Positions 1 to 9,411 of a stretch of 64,000 nucleotides of DNA are shown here, one piece after another. Under the pieces are notes generated by a model. That model had not been told where the DNA came from. It worked only from the letters and a program-made list of their open reading frames with translations, and searched no databases. The position numbers were made by a program, and so were the translations under genes. Positions within the stretch are counted from its first letter, which is position 1; every line of letters begins with the position of its first letter. Source of the DNA: Marinibium conchae (GTDB taxonomy: Bacteria; Pseudomonadota; Gammaproteobacteria; Enterobacterales; Alteromonadaceae); contig NZ_JADNRN010000001.1 in assembly GCF_015595035.1 (NCBI RefSeq), positions 992,001 to 1,056,000 of the forward strand, written 5' to 3'.

Positions 1-1
1 C

Positions 2-1555
2 TTAGGTGCATCGCATCCGGATATCATCGAACATTTGGTTTCCCTAGGCGTGACCACCGTGCAATTCATGCCAATTTTTGCGTTTATGCCTGAACCTTAC
101 ATTAGCGAAAAAGGGCTAACGAATTATTGGGGATACAACCCAATTAATTTTTTCAGCCCAGAAGTTCGCTACGCACAAACTGATGCCGTAAATGAGTGTA
201 AGCAGATGATAGAGCGCTATCACGCTGCAGGCTTAGAAGTTGTGCTTGATGTTGTTTATAATCACACTTGTGAGAGTGGTGAGCCCGGCTGTATTCTGTC
301 TTTTAAGGGGCTTTGTCATCAACACGCTTATTTACAAGTAAGCAATGATGAGCTCAGTCATCCTAGCTATTTAAATTACTCGGGCTGTGGCAATACGATC
401 AATACTGCCGACACTTTCATGCAGACTATGATCATCGACTCACTACGCTATTGGGTTGTTGAGATGGGGGTGGATGGCTTTCGTTTTGATTTGGCAGCGT
501 CTCTCGGCAGAGAGCCCGTCGATTTTCACGCTAATGCGGCCTTCTTTAAAATTCTGCGTCAAGATCCTGTTCTCAAAGATGCCATTATGATAGCTGAACC
601 CTGGGATATTGGACCTGGTGGCTATCAATTAGGTCATTTCCCTGATTATTGGTTAGAAGTGAACGACAGGTTTAGAGATGATGTGAGAGGTTTTTGGCGC
701 TCAGACAAGGGTCTTAAAGCTGATTTTGCTACCCGCTTTATGGGCTCGAAGGACTTTTTCCCCAAGGGCGTTAGGCCTATGCAAGCAAGTATCAATAACG
801 TCACCTACCATGACGGTTTTACGTTACATGATTTGGTAAGTTATGCACACAAGCATAACTTTGCAAATTTAGAAGACAACCGAGACGGTCATAATCATAA
901 TCTAAGTGCGAATTACGGTGTTGAAGGGGAAACTGACGACATTAAAGTTATTGCGTTGCGAGAACAGCAAAAGCGTAACTTATTTGCCACTCTAGTGTTG
1001 TCGCAAGGCACACCTCATATCTTGGGGGGGGACGAGCTCAGTCGCAGTCAAAAAGGTAACAATAATGCCTATTGCCAAGATAATGAGCTAAATTGGTTCA
1101 ATTGGGAACTCACATCAACGCAACGTCAGTTTTTGGCGTTTACCCGTCACGTGCTAGCGCTGAGAAAACAACACAAAATTCTCAGCCGAATGATGTTTGC
1201 TGATGACAAGTTTACCAGTGAAGTCAACATCGCTTCCACTCAATGGTATCGCGTAGACGGCTCACACAAGCGGGATCAAGATTGGACTAACGACAATCAT
1301 CATTGCTTCGCGCTACACCTTGTTGCGATAGCTAATCAAAGCACAGACGAAACGGAAGACGGGCAAGAGTGGCTTTATTGCGTTAACGGCTCAGCAGATG
1401 ACGTTGAGTTTAATCTTCCCCTCTTGTTGAATGATGTGGAATGGGAATGCATGCTGCATACGGCGTGTGAGAGAATAGATGATTATCAATCCTTACCTAT
1501 TAGTCCGCTTTTTAAAATGCCAGCGAGATGTTTGTCGTTATTCAGAAAAAGATAA
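2..1555 (+). CDS. glgX: Glycogen debranching enzyme GlgX, 5'-truncated by window edge
   Basis: This is a GH13 isoamylase-type enzyme that hydrolyses alpha-1,6 branches of glycogen limit dextrins in the cytoplasm. The frame is open from base 2, so the gene begins upstream of the window. The first in-frame start-like codon (TTG at 35) lies inside the conserved barrel and is not the true start. Visible GH13 signatures are VVYNH, DGFRFDLAA (nucleophile Asp), IAEPWDI (acid/base Glu) and YHDGFTL (transition-state Asp), followed by GNNNAYCQDNELNW, which is typical of GlgX. Compared with full-length GlgX, roughly the first 150-180 residues are missing. It precedes gnd on the same strand with a 90-bp gap that carries a promoter candidate, so the two may be separately transcribed. 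Confidence 0.93.
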   Translation, partial: LGASHPDIIEHLVSLGVTTVQFMPIFAFMPEPYISEKGLTNYWGYNPINFFSPEVRYAQTDAVNECKQMIERYHAAGLEVVLDVVYNHTCESGEPGCILSFKGLCHQHAYLQVSNDELSHPSYLNYSGCGNTINTADTFMQTMIIDSLRYWVVEMGVDGFRFDLAASLGREPVDFHANAAFFKILRQDPVLKDAIMIAEPWDIGPGGYQLGHFPDYWLEVNDRFRDDVRGFWRSDKGLKADFATRFMGSKDFFPKGVRPMQASINNVTYHDGFTLHDLVSYAHKHNFANLEDNRDGHNHNLSANYGVEGETDDIKVIALREQQKRNLFATLVLSQGTPHILGGDELSRSQKGNNNAYCQDNELNWFNWELTSTQRQFLAFTRHVLALRKQHKILSRMMFADDKFTSEVNIASTQWYRVDGSHKRDQDWTNDNHHCFALHLVAIANQSTDETEDGQEWLYCVNGSADDVEFNLPLLLNDVEWECMLHTACERIDDYQSLPISPLFKMPARCLSLFRKR

Positions 1556-1585
1556 CTTGGTTTATGTTTTTTGGTATTTAGCTAT

Positions 1586-1614
1586 TTATCATCTACTTAG
1601 ATGAGTGCTATGAT
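1586..1614 (+). promoter_or_regulatory. Candidate sigma70 promoter of gnd
   Basis: TTATCA (1586-1591), a 17-bp spacer and TATGAT (1609-1614) preceded by TGc (extended -10) lie 31 bp upstream of the gnd ATG. Seen by eye; not experimentally supported. Confidence 0.45.
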
Positions 1615-1645
1615 CGCGCCACTTCACTATTGACGAGTAAATAAT

Positions 1646-3202
1646 ATGAGTGTGCCAACCTCCCCAAGTAGCATCGACAACGCAGAACAATGTGATATCG
1701 GCTTTATTGGCTTGGGAGTCATGGGTAAGAACTTAGTACTTAACCTTGCTGATAATGGCTACAAGGTGGCATGTTTCGACCTAGATCAGACGAAAATTGA
1801 CGCCATACTTGCGCAGGACGAAGAGGAACGCATGGTCGACAAACCGCGGGTGGTAGCTTGTCGGTCATATACTGAGCTTTTAGCCAATCTCAAAGCGCCA
1901 CATACGATCATTCTTTCGGTGCCTGCTGGTAAGCCTGTCGACCATGTCTGTCATCATTTAATAGATGCTGGCGTGCAAGCTGACGATATCGTTGTCGATA
2001 CAGGAAATAGCCTTTGGACGGACTCTGTTGCACGCGAGAAAAAATATAGAGGAAAATTCGTGTTCTTCTCGACGGCTGTTTCAGGTGGCGAAGTAGGGGC
2101 TCGATTTGGTCCTTCCTTAATGCCCTCTGGAGATCCTTACGCTTGGACTCGCATCGAATCAATATGGCAGGCAATTGCGGCAAAAGTTGACCCTGAGACA
2201 GGAAAGCCTATTGAATCTTATGAGCCAGGCAAGCCAGTGACTGAAGGGGAACCTTGCACAACCTACATAGGCCCCGTTGGCGCTGGGCATTACGTGAAGA
2301 TGGTACATAACGGCATTGAGTATGCGGATATGCAACTCATCTGCGAGGCTTATCACATTATGCGTGTTGGTCTGAAAATGACGCCAGCCGAGATTGCTGC
2401 TACCTACAGAGAATGGAATCAGGGTATTTTAAACAGCTATTTGATAGAGATAAGCGCGGAAGTGCTTGACCAACATGATCCCGAGTCTGGTGCAGCCCTC
2501 GTTGATGTAATTATGGACAAAGCGGGTCAGAAAGGAACCGGCTTGTGGACAGCAGTGAGCGCACTTGAAGTAGGCAGCCCTGCACAAACTATCACCCAAG
2601 CTGTTTTTGCCAGAAGCTTATCGTCGTTTAAAGACGAGCGTGTGATGGCAAGCCAGCATTTATCTGGGCCAGCTATCAATATGACACAATCAGACAGCAA
2701 AGAAGATGTCATCAAGCAACTTCATGATGCTCTGTATTGTTCGAAAATATGCGCATATGCCCAAGGCTTCCAATTGATGAGCATTGCCGCGAAAGAGCAC
2801 GGATGGACTTTGGACTTTGCAGAGATTGCAAAAATTTGGCGAGCAGGCTGTATTATTCGCGCAGTGTTTTTACAATCCATCACAAAAGCCTATGAAAACA
2901 ATGAGCATCTTGCGAATTTGCTTCTTGACCCTTTCTTCATAGAACAAATCAATCACTATCAGGCTAATTGGAGACGTGCGATTGCGTCAGCGACGATCGC
3001 GGGTATCCCGTGCCCGGCAATGTCTAGCGCGTTAAGCTATTATGACTCATATCGTTGCGCAGTATTGCCGGCAAACCTCTTGCAAGGGCAACGAGATTTC
3101 TTTGGTGCGCATACTTTTTCACGCACAGATAAACCAGAAGGCAAAAAATTCCATATAGAATGGAACAAGCCTGAACGTCCGCAGGTACAAATTAAGAAAT
3201 AA
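1646..3202 (+). CDS. gnd: 6-phosphogluconate dehydrogenase, decarboxylating
   Basis: Oxidatively decarboxylates 6-phosphogluconate to ribulose 5-phosphate with NADP+, in the cytosolic pentose phosphate pathway. The N-terminal Rossmann fold carries GLGVMG at residues 22-27. The substrate-binding signature KMVHNGIEYADMQL begins with Lys218, and the all-helical C-terminal domain contains QKGTGLWT. At 518 residues it is about 50 longer than the enterobacterial enzyme (about 470). The extra length includes a short N-terminal leader and an insert around residues 180-205 (the stretch with ESYEPGKPVTEGEP). It starts at the first ATG of the frame. msrB follows after 27 bp and may be cotranscribed. Confidence 0.95.
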   Translation: MSVPTSPSSIDNAEQCDIGFIGLGVMGKNLVLNLADNGYKVACFDLDQTKIDAILAQDEEERMVDKPRVVACRSYTELLANLKAPHTIILSVPAGKPVDHVCHHLIDAGVQADDIVVDTGNSLWTDSVAREKKYRGKFVFFSTAVSGGEVGARFGPSLMPSGDPYAWTRIESIWQAIAAKVDPETGKPIESYEPGKPVTEGEPCTTYIGPVGAGHYVKMVHNGIEYADMQLICEAYHIMRVGLKMTPAEIAATYREWNQGILNSYLIEISAEVLDQHDPESGAALVDVIMDKAGQKGTGLWTAVSALEVGSPAQTITQAVFARSLSSFKDERVMASQHLSGPAINMTQSDSKEDVIKQLHDALYCSKICAYAQGFQLMSIAAKEHGWTLDFAEIAKIWRAGCIIRAVFLQSITKAYENNEHLANLLLDPFFIEQINHYQANWRRAIASATIAGIPCPAMSSALSYYDSYRCAVLPANLLQGQRDFFGAHTFSRTDKPEGKKFHIEWNKPERPQVQIKK

Positions 3203-3229
3203 CTGCTGCGTTTTCTACTGGAGTAAGTA

Positions 3230-3607
3230 ATGAGTGATAAATACAAAGAGCAACTTAGCGAAGAGGAATATCGCGTAACGCGCCTTGCCGGAACGGAACA
3301 GCCTTACACAGGCGAATACTTGAATAATAAAGCTACAGGCAATTATTTATGTAAATGCTGTTCGGCACCTCTATTTCACTCTGGCGCCAAATATGATTCA
3401 GGTTGTGGCTGGCCCTCTTTTTATGAGCAAAGTGACGAAGCCAATGTGGTCTATCGCGAAGACAACAGCCTTGGCATGAAAAGAGTAGAAATTTTGTGTA
3501 AGCACTGCGATGCACATTTGGGCCATGTATTTAATGATGGTCCTCAACCTACTGGCCAGCGTTATTGCGTAAATTCGGTTTCTTTGACGTTTGAGGAAAA
3601 CGAATAG
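3230..3607 (+). CDS. msrB: Peptide-methionine (R)-S-oxide reductase
   Basis: Reduces methionine-R-sulfoxide in proteins, a cytosolic oxidative-damage repair activity. The 125-residue length matches stand-alone MsrB. Zinc is expected at Cys41, Cys44, Cys90 and Cys93 (CKCC and CKHC). The catalytic Cys113 lies in RYCVNS, and Cys59 in SGCGWPSF is the likely resolving residue. A GGAG ribosome-binding site precedes the ATG. It sits 27 bp after gnd, the main NADPH-producing step; this fits a reductant-demanding repair enzyme, but the link is only positional. A 439-bp non-coding stretch follows. Confidence 0.95.
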   Translation: MSDKYKEQLSEEEYRVTRLAGTEQPYTGEYLNNKATGNYLCKCCSAPLFHSGAKYDSGCGWPSFYEQSDEANVVYREDNSLGMKRVEILCKHCDAHLGHVFNDGPQPTGQRYCVNSVSLTFEENE

Positions 3608-4046
3608 TAAACGATACCTACATTTTTGAGTAAAACACCAAAATCTGACTGAATACGCAGATAAATTAAACAAATATCAATTTTTTTGATGAAATTAAGT
3701 TACAAATGGAAGAACTATGAAAAATGCATCGTATTCTTTGCAAGCTTTTTTAACCTAGGCCACTTCCAAAAATAAGCTAATACAAATCATTGTCTTAGCT
3801 TAGTTCCACTCTGCCAGCTGAACATCCATAGCATATCTAAGCGCTATCGAAAATCTTTCTTTCACAGTATTTTTCAGGCTCAGTCTTGAGCCTAGTGCTT
3901 GTTTGTTGAAAAATTACACACAAAATCAAAGCCTTTTTAGCTTTAGCCAAAAAAGTGAAAATTATCAACAATTTGGCATCAACTCTCGGATTGCATAGAA
4001 TGCGCGCGACTTAACATTCACTCACTAGGTTTAGAAGGCACTTTGC
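3608..4046 (+). other. Non-coding interval between msrB and the GAPDH gene
   Basis: A 439-bp interval with no convincing ORF. It contains a perfect hairpin AGGCTCA-GTCT-TGAGCCT at 3876-3893 that lacks a following T-tract, so it is either a weak terminator for msrB or a leader/operator structure. A strong promoter candidate for the GAPDH gene lies at 3973-4001. The rest is AT-rich with no further element I can support. Confidence 0.5.
3973..4001 (+). promoter_or_regulatory. Strong sigma70 promoter candidate of the GAPDH gene
   Basis: TTGGCA (3973-3978) and TAGAAT (3996-4001) with an exact 17-bp spacer, ending 45 bp before the ATG at 4047. Both hexamers are five of six to consensus. Confidence 0.6.
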
Positions 4047-5504
4047 ATGAATCAACAGTTCGAACAGGAATTACTAAGTAGTTGGCAAGAGCGACAAGAA
4101 TACGCTGAAAAAATGCTACCACTTATCGGAAGTTTGTATCGTAACCACTGCGTGGAAATAACCGTATATGGACGTACACTTTTAAATGCTACTGCGATTG
4201 AAGTGATTAAAGCACATCGCACTGTGCGACGTCATGAAGGCCAAAAACTCCGTCTTCGCGAAAGCTGGCCAATATTGGAAGCTATTAATAATATGCAACT
4301 TGCGCCTGTGGAAGTTGATATAGGTAAATTGGCTTTCGATTTCCATTATGGCGCTGGCAAAGATCAGGACGACCTACAAGCCTATTTAAACGACGCGTTG
4401 AAAGAAGTGCATGGCGCTGCCGATGAACACAAAGCGACCGACGTTGTATTGTATGGCTTCGGTAGAATTGGACGTTTATTAGCGCGTCTTCTAATTGAGC
4501 GACAAGGCAAGAATAACAAATTACGCCTTCGTGCAATTGTGGTGCGTGGTGGTAGAGAAGGAGACTTGGAAAAACGAGCAAGCCTTTTGCGTCGAGATTC
4601 GGTCCATGGGCCATTTAATGGCAGCATTACGATCGACGAAGAGCGTAAAGCAATAAAAGCAAACGGCTCGTACATCCAAGTAATTTATGCAAATAGTCCA
4701 GATGAAATTGATTACACTCAGTACGGTATTAATGATGCCGTGATTATTGACAACACTGGTATGTGGCGTGACGAAGAAGGGCTTGGATTGCATCTAAAAG
4801 CCAAAGGCTCTAAAAAAGTCTTACTTACCGCACCAGGCAAAGGCAATATTAAGAATATTGTTCATGGTGTTAATCACTGTGATATTCTTGACACTGATAC
4901 AATATTGTCTGCTGCAAGTTGCACAACTAATGCAATTACCCCAGTACTCAAAGCATTGGACGAAGAGTATGGTATTGAGAACGGTCATGTCGAGACAGTG
5001 CATTCATTTACTAACGATCAAAACCTAATTGACAACTACCATAAGGCTGACCGCCGCGGTAGAAGTGCTTCACTCAACATGGTCATCACCGAAACCGGTG
5101 CGGCACAAGCTGTTGCCAAAGCCTACCCGCAGTTGGCTGGAAAGCTAACAGGCAATGCGATTCGAGTGCCTACACCAAACGTATCAATGGCGATCCTTAG
5201 TCTCAACTTGAAATCGTCAACCGATAAAGATGGTATTAATAACTATTTGCAAACGGCGAGTCTGTTCTCCGATTTACAGCACCAGTTGGATTTTACCGCC
5301 TCAAAAGAAATTGTTTCCACTGACTTAGTGGGCACAAGAGCTGCCAGTGTGGTTGATTCTCAAGCCACGATTGTTGCGGACAATCGTGCAACACTATATG
5401 TGTGGTACGACAATGAATTTGGCTACAGCTGCCAAGTGATGCGTGTTGTGCGCGATATGGCCGGTTTGCACTATCCTGTAGTGCCAAAGCCTAAAGCACT
5501 TTAA
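4047..5504 (+). CDS. gap: Glyceraldehyde-3-phosphate dehydrogenase, long form with N-terminal extension
   Basis: Phosphorylating GAPDH interconverting glyceraldehyde 3-phosphate and 1,3-bisphosphoglycerate with a nicotinamide cofactor. The Rossmann motif YGFGRIGRLLARLL begins near residue 134. The catalytic Cys292 is in SAASCTTN, and the C-terminal WYDNEFGY is diagnostic. At 485 residues it is about 150 longer than classical GapA (about 330): the first 130 residues are an extra domain with no recognisable motif. Long-form GAPDHs of this size occur in marine gammaproteobacteria and pseudomonads. Cofactor choice and glycolytic versus gluconeogenic use cannot be read from sequence. It is monocistronic, with its own promoter and terminator. 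Confidence 0.9.
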   Translation: MNQQFEQELLSSWQERQEYAEKMLPLIGSLYRNHCVEITVYGRTLLNATAIEVIKAHRTVRRHEGQKLRLRESWPILEAINNMQLAPVEVDIGKLAFDFHYGAGKDQDDLQAYLNDALKEVHGAADEHKATDVVLYGFGRIGRLLARLLIERQGKNNKLRLRAIVVRGGREGDLEKRASLLRRDSVHGPFNGSITIDEERKAIKANGSYIQVIYANSPDEIDYTQYGINDAVIIDNTGMWRDEEGLGLHLKAKGSKKVLLTAPGKGNIKNIVHGVNHCDILDTDTILSAASCTTNAITPVLKALDEEYGIENGHVETVHSFTNDQNLIDNYHKADRRGRSASLNMVITETGAAQAVAKAYPQLAGKLTGNAIRVPTPNVSMAILSLNLKSSTDKDGINNYLQTASLFSDLQHQLDFTASKEIVSTDLVGTRAASVVDSQATIVADNRATLYVWYDNEFGYSCQVMRVVRDMAGLHYPVVPKPKAL

Positions 5505-5558
5505 ATCGAGGAACATAAGCCTTTCAAGCGTGTTCGCTTCTTACATGCTAGTCAAAAG

Positions 5559-5592
5559 CCGCCAAAACACAACGAGTTGAGGCGGTTTTTTT
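5559..5592 (+). terminator. Rho-independent terminator after the GAPDH gene
   Basis: CCGCC (5559-5563) pairs with GGCGG (5581-5585), with an inner CAA/TTG pairing around CGAG, followed by seven T residues. It lies 55 bp past the stop codon. Confidence 0.75.
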
Positions 5593-5654
5593 GTGAAAGT
5601 ATTTTGTGTTTAGCTGGTCTATTATGGCATGCGTTGTGACATTACTGGCGCGTT

Positions 5655-5681
5655 GTTAATAGCACAGTTAATAGCACAGTT
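5655..5681 (+). repeat. Tandem 12-bp direct repeat, 2.25 copies
   Basis: GTTAATAGCACA occurs twice back to back (5655-5666, 5667-5678) and is followed by GTT. It lies in the 276-bp gap upstream of the thioredoxin-like gene. No function can be assigned. Confidence 0.6.
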
Positions 5682-5780
5682 GAAATGTCGGTGTTTTCTT
5701 TAACTAGAACACAAGCGTTAGCGCAGCAAAGCGACTAGTGCGACAGTTATTGGAATGAAAACTGAATAGGGTGAAGTGGA

Positions 5781-6323
5781 ATGGCTGAACAACAAGTTCA
5801 AACAAAAAAGAGCATCGCAATCTACATACGTAACTTCATTCGTAAGTCTTCTTGGCCTCGTGATATTGTGCTAGGCCTCATTATCGTGTTTGCTGTTATG
5901 GCGTGGCAAAACAGAAATCTGCTGGATAGCGATGGTTCAATTCAAATTAACTCGCAAAGCCTTATCAGCTTGAAAGGCGAAATTTATAAATTAGCACCTA
6001 GTAATAAAAAAACACTCATCTACTTTTTTGCACCGTGGTGTACTGTGTGTAAACTGAGCATTGGTAACTTAGATGCGGTTGACACTCAGGAATTTAATGT
6101 TATTCGCGTGGCTTTGGATTACCAGTCAGTAGAAGAAATTGATTCCTTTGCTGACGATGCTGGAGTATCAGGAACCATACTTCTTGGTGCAGACAAACAT
6201 AAAGAACGCTTTAACATCAGTGGCTACCCAACCTATTACATTTTGGACGAAAACCTTCGAGTAATAAGGAGTGATATGGGTTATAGCACCTACGTAGGAT
6301 TAAAATTGCGTACGGCATCATAA
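5781..6323 (+). CDS. Membrane-anchored thioredoxin-like (TlpA/ScsD-type) protein
   Basis: Probable periplasm-facing thiol-disulfide oxidoreductase. A basic N-terminus is followed by one transmembrane segment at about residues 28-44 (IVLGLIIVFAVMAWQ), then a thioredoxin fold with the redox motif CTVC at residues 87-90 (APWCTVC) and a cis-Pro-type GYPTYYILD loop. The length of 180 residues fits TlpA/DsbE-like proteins. No cytochrome c biogenesis or dsbD gene is adjacent, so its partner is unknown. It is a single gene between the GAPDH terminator and the M14 peptidase. ScsD or DsbE-like roles are alternatives; the fold is clear, the substrate is not. Confidence 0.8.
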   Translation: MAEQQVQTKKSIAIYIRNFIRKSSWPRDIVLGLIIVFAVMAWQNRNLLDSDGSIQINSQSLISLKGEIYKLAPSNKKTLIYFFAPWCTVCKLSIGNLDAVDTQEFNVIRVALDYQSVEEIDSFADDAGVSGTILLGADKHKERFNISGYPTYYILDENLRVIRSDMGYSTYVGLKLRTAS

Positions 6324-6397
6324 TTTGCTGTTAGTACGGTGTTAATCTTGTCTGGCGCTTATGTTACAGTACGCAAAAAATGACATAAGGTAAGCGC

Positions 6398-7525
6398 ATG
6401 ATCATCACCAGTGAATTCGATAGCGGTAACATCAAGGTTCTAGAAGCGACAGATCCACAGAACATTCACTTACGCATTGAAAAAGACAATCAGTCTGACT
6501 TCTTTCAATGGTTTCATTTTAAACTTCAAACAACGAAGTTTGTAGAGCATAAGCTGGTGATAGGCGACTTAAAAAACTCAGCCTATCCTGCAGGATGGCC
6601 GGGCTATCAAGCCGTAGCGTCCTACGATCGCGAAGAGTGGTTCAGGGTCGATACCGACTTTGATGGCGATAATCTCACCATCGATTTTGTGCCAGAGTAT
6701 GATTCTGTTTATTTTGCATATTTTACGCCTTACAGTTACGAGCGCCATCAAGATTTTATTTCTTCTGCTCAGATGTCTTTCGACTGTGAATTACGGCACT
6801 TAGGCTTCACCCTCGATAAACGAGACTTGTCTTTGCTAGTAATAGGCGAAGAAAACGAAAATAAAAAGAAAATATGGATTACCGCTCGACAGCATCCAGG
6901 TGAATCTATGGCCGAATGGCTGGTTGAAGGTTTGGTTCGTCGATTGTTAGATGAAGATGATGGTGTAGCAAAGTCATTGCTTGCGGACAATGTGTTTTAT
7001 ATCATCCCTAATATGAATCCTGATGGCTCTGCTCGTGGACATCTTCGCACAAACGCGGTAGGAACGAACCTAAACCGTGAGTGGCAAACGCCATCCTTAG
7101 AGAAGAGCCCTGAGGTTTATTATACCCTTGAAGCCATGGATAAATATGGCGTGGATATGTTTTTAGACATACATGGCGACGAAGCATTACCTTACAACTT
7201 TGTTGCTGGGTGTGAAGGCAACCCCGGTTATAACACCAAGCTTGAAGAATTAGAAAATGCTTTTAAAAATGCACTACTCACGGCTACGCCAGAGTTTCAA
7301 GATGTGTTTGGCTACGACAAAGATGAAGCTGGCAAAGCCAACTTAACCATTGGTGCCAATGCGGTAGGGCAACGATATCATTGTTTGTCTTATACTCTCG
7401 AAATGCCGTTTAAAGACAATCAAAATTTACCAGACCCAGCCTATGGTTGGTCTGCACCCCGCTGCCAACAGTTGGGCGAAGACCTCCTTATCGCTATTCG
7501 AGCGGTTGCGCCAAATTTACGTTAG
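6398..7525 (+). CDS. M14 family zinc carboxypeptidase, cytosolic carboxypeptidase (CCP)-like
   Basis: A zinc metallocarboxypeptidase with the CCP/M14D architecture: an N-terminal beta-rich domain (about 1-120), then the M14 catalytic domain. Zinc ligands are His166 and Glu169 (HPGE) and His259 (DIHGDE). NPDG begins at Asn207, NLNREW supplies the substrate-binding Arg, and the general-base Glu335 is in YTLEMPF. There is no signal peptide, so it is cytoplasmic. Eukaryotic relatives remove C-terminal glutamates from tubulin; bacterial relatives of this subgroup have no settled substrate. It is monocistronic with a 74-bp upstream gap. Confidence 0.88.
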   Translation: MIITSEFDSGNIKVLEATDPQNIHLRIEKDNQSDFFQWFHFKLQTTKFVEHKLVIGDLKNSAYPAGWPGYQAVASYDREEWFRVDTDFDGDNLTIDFVPEYDSVYFAYFTPYSYERHQDFISSAQMSFDCELRHLGFTLDKRDLSLLVIGEENENKKKIWITARQHPGESMAEWLVEGLVRRLLDEDDGVAKSLLADNVFYIIPNMNPDGSARGHLRTNAVGTNLNREWQTPSLEKSPEVYYTLEAMDKYGVDMFLDIHGDEALPYNFVAGCEGNPGYNTKLEELENAFKNALLTATPEFQDVFGYDKDEAGKANLTIGANAVGQRYHCLSYTLEMPFKDNQNLPDPAYGWSAPRCQQLGEDLLIAIRAVAPNLR

Positions 7526-7657
7526 CGCTTTGTTGTCGCATTTTATCATCAGTTTTTTCGTGGATCTTTGGCAAGAAAACGCGACAAGACACCCGATAGA
7601 GTGCTACAGTAACGAGTCAATTTAACAAATAATAATAAAAACAAAGAGGACGTTATT

Positions 7658-9319
7658 TTGGAAGGTGTATTAAACTTTTTTAATTTGCTTGATAGTTTTT
7701 TGGGAAGCGCTGATTGGTTCCCGTATGCGCTATTAGGCGTCGGTGCTTTTTTCACGATCTACCTTAAATTTCCGCAAATTCGATTTTTTAAACACGCTTG
7801 GTTAGTGGTTACTGGTAAGTATGATAAAGGCGACGAACCCGGCGATACTACTCACTTCAGAGCGTTAACAACCGCGCTCTCTGGCACTGTTGGTACCGGT
7901 AACATTAGCGGTGTTGCTTTTGCTATTTTCTTGGGCGGTCCTGCGGCTTTGTTCTGGATGTGGGCGACCGCATTTTTAGGGATGACCACTAAATTTGTTG
8001 AAGTCACCCTTTCGCATAAATACAGAGTGAAAACCGAAGACGGCACCATGGCTGGCGGCCCGATGTATTACATGGACAAACGCCTGAATATGAAGTGGTT
8101 AGCTGTCGCCTTTGCTATTGCCACAGTAATAAGCTCTTTCGGTACTGGAAATTTACCGCAAAGTAATGGCATCGCGACAAGTATTGAATCTACTTTCGGT
8201 TTCTCGCCGATGATCGTAGGTGGTGTATTATCCGTGATCTTGGGCTTGGTTATACTCGGCGGTATAAAGCGAATCGCAGCGGTAACCTCTAAAATTGTGC
8301 CCTTTATGGCAGTTATCTATATTATCGGCGCTTTTGCCGTTATTTTTGCCAATGCTGAGAACATCGGTCCAGCTTTTGCGTCGGTAATTTCTGACGCATT
8401 CACAGGCTCGGCTGCAGCTGGTGGCTTCCTAGGTGCTACGCTAGCTTATGCGTTCAACCGTGGTGTAAACCGTGGCTTGTTCAGTAATGAAGCTGGTCAA
8501 GGTTCGGCGCCTATTGCACATGCTGCCGCTAAGACTAAAGAGCCGGTATCAGAAGGTATGGTGTCGATACTAGAGCCTTTTATTGATACGATCATAATTT
8601 GTACGATTACCGGTTTGGTGATTCTTTCTTCAGGTGTGTGGAAGGAAAAGCATCATAATATATTTGACCGCTCCGACATGATGTTTGTTGCTGGAGAATA
8701 TCAAGAAAGCAATAGCGAAGATATTAACAAGCTGTTCTCTTACTTAAACAAAATAGACGGTGCAAGCTTAGAGAATTTCACTGGTGAGATACAAGTGGTT
8801 AATGGGGTTGCCGTTACTGGCGGTTACACCTTACTTAACAGTCGTTCTTTCGCCGAGGACGTTACCTTCAGTGTTGGTTCAACGGAAGATCCTTTCACAG
8901 GCAGACTCGCAGTTGAAGATGGTGCCTTGGTGAAACAAAGTATTATTGTTGAAGGAAAATCCTTAGTGCATTCAGCGAACTTAACGGCGATTGCATTTAC
9001 GCGAGGATTTTTCGGAGAATACGGGAAATACATTGTTTCAATTGGCTTGCTGTTATTCGCCTTCTCGACTGCTATTGCTTGGTCATATTACGGCGACAGA
9101 GCAATGACCTATTTATTGGGTCCACGCTCGGTAATGCCCTATAGGGTTATCTACTGTGCAGGCTTCTTTTGGGCCGCGGTATCTGACACCACGTTAGTGT
9201 GGGCATTGTCTGCTGTAGCAATAGTCGTTATGACACTTCCTAACTTGTTCGGTATCATGATGCTACGCAAAGAGATGAAAGAGTCAGTAAACGAGTACTG
9301 GGAAAAACACAAAAAGTAG
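7658..9319 (+). CDS. Sodium:alanine/glycine symporter, AGCS family, with large hydrophilic insertion
   Basis: Inner-membrane Na+-coupled uptake of alanine or glycine. Hydrophobic segments span the protein, and the AGCS signatures [17 protein letters not shown] and [20 protein letters not shown] are present. Usual members are 450-490 residues; this one is 553 because about 110 hydrophilic residues (roughly 328-438) interrupt the membrane segments between SSGVW and ANLTAIAF. The start is TTG at 7658: AGAGGA lies 7 bp upstream, and no better start exists before the first membrane segment. A strong terminator follows. Substrate assignment rests on family only. Confidence 0.9.
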   Translation: MEGVLNFFNLLDSFLGSADWFPYALLGVGAFFTIYLKFPQIRFFKHAWLVVTGKYDKGDEPGDTTHFRALTTALSGTVGTGNISGVAFAIFLGGPAALFWMWATAFLGMTTKFVEVTLSHKYRVKTEDGTMAGGPMYYMDKRLNMKWLAVAFAIATVISSFGTGNLPQSNGIATSIESTFGFSPMIVGGVLSVILGLVILGGIKRIAAVTSKIVPFMAVIYIIGAFAVIFANAENIGPAFASVISDAFTGSAAAGGFLGATLAYAFNRGVNRGLFSNEAGQGSAPIAHAAAKTKEPVSEGMVSILEPFIDTIIICTITGLVILSSGVWKEKHHNIFDRSDMMFVAGEYQESNSEDINKLFSYLNKIDGASLENFTGEIQVVNGVAVTGGYTLLNSRSFAEDVTFSVGSTEDPFTGRLAVEDGALVKQSIIVEGKSLVHSANLTAIAFTRGFFGEYGKYIVSIGLLLFAFSTAIAWSYYGDRAMTYLLGPRSVMPYRVIYCAGFFWAAVSDTTLVWALSAVAIVVMTLPNLFGIMMLRKEMKESVNEYWEKHKK

Positions 9320-9339
9320 CTTTACGTAAATAGAAAAAC

Positions 9340-9373
9340 AAAGGTTAGTCGAGTGGTCGATTAACCTTTTTTT
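9340..9373 (+). terminator. Rho-independent terminator after the AGCS symporter
   Basis: A 13-bp stem starting AAAGGTTA (9340) and closing TAACCTTT, with loop GTGG, one G-U pair and a run of T residues to 9373. Confidence 0.85.
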
Positions 9374-9411
9374 GCGTAAAAAGACTTAAGAAAATTTTTT
9401 GGGAGTGATAT

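Noticed and set aside
7443-7625. 60-residue plus-strand ORF at the end of the M14 peptidase gene
   Set aside because: Mostly overlaps the M14 gene in another frame, has no ribosome-binding site and no family features.
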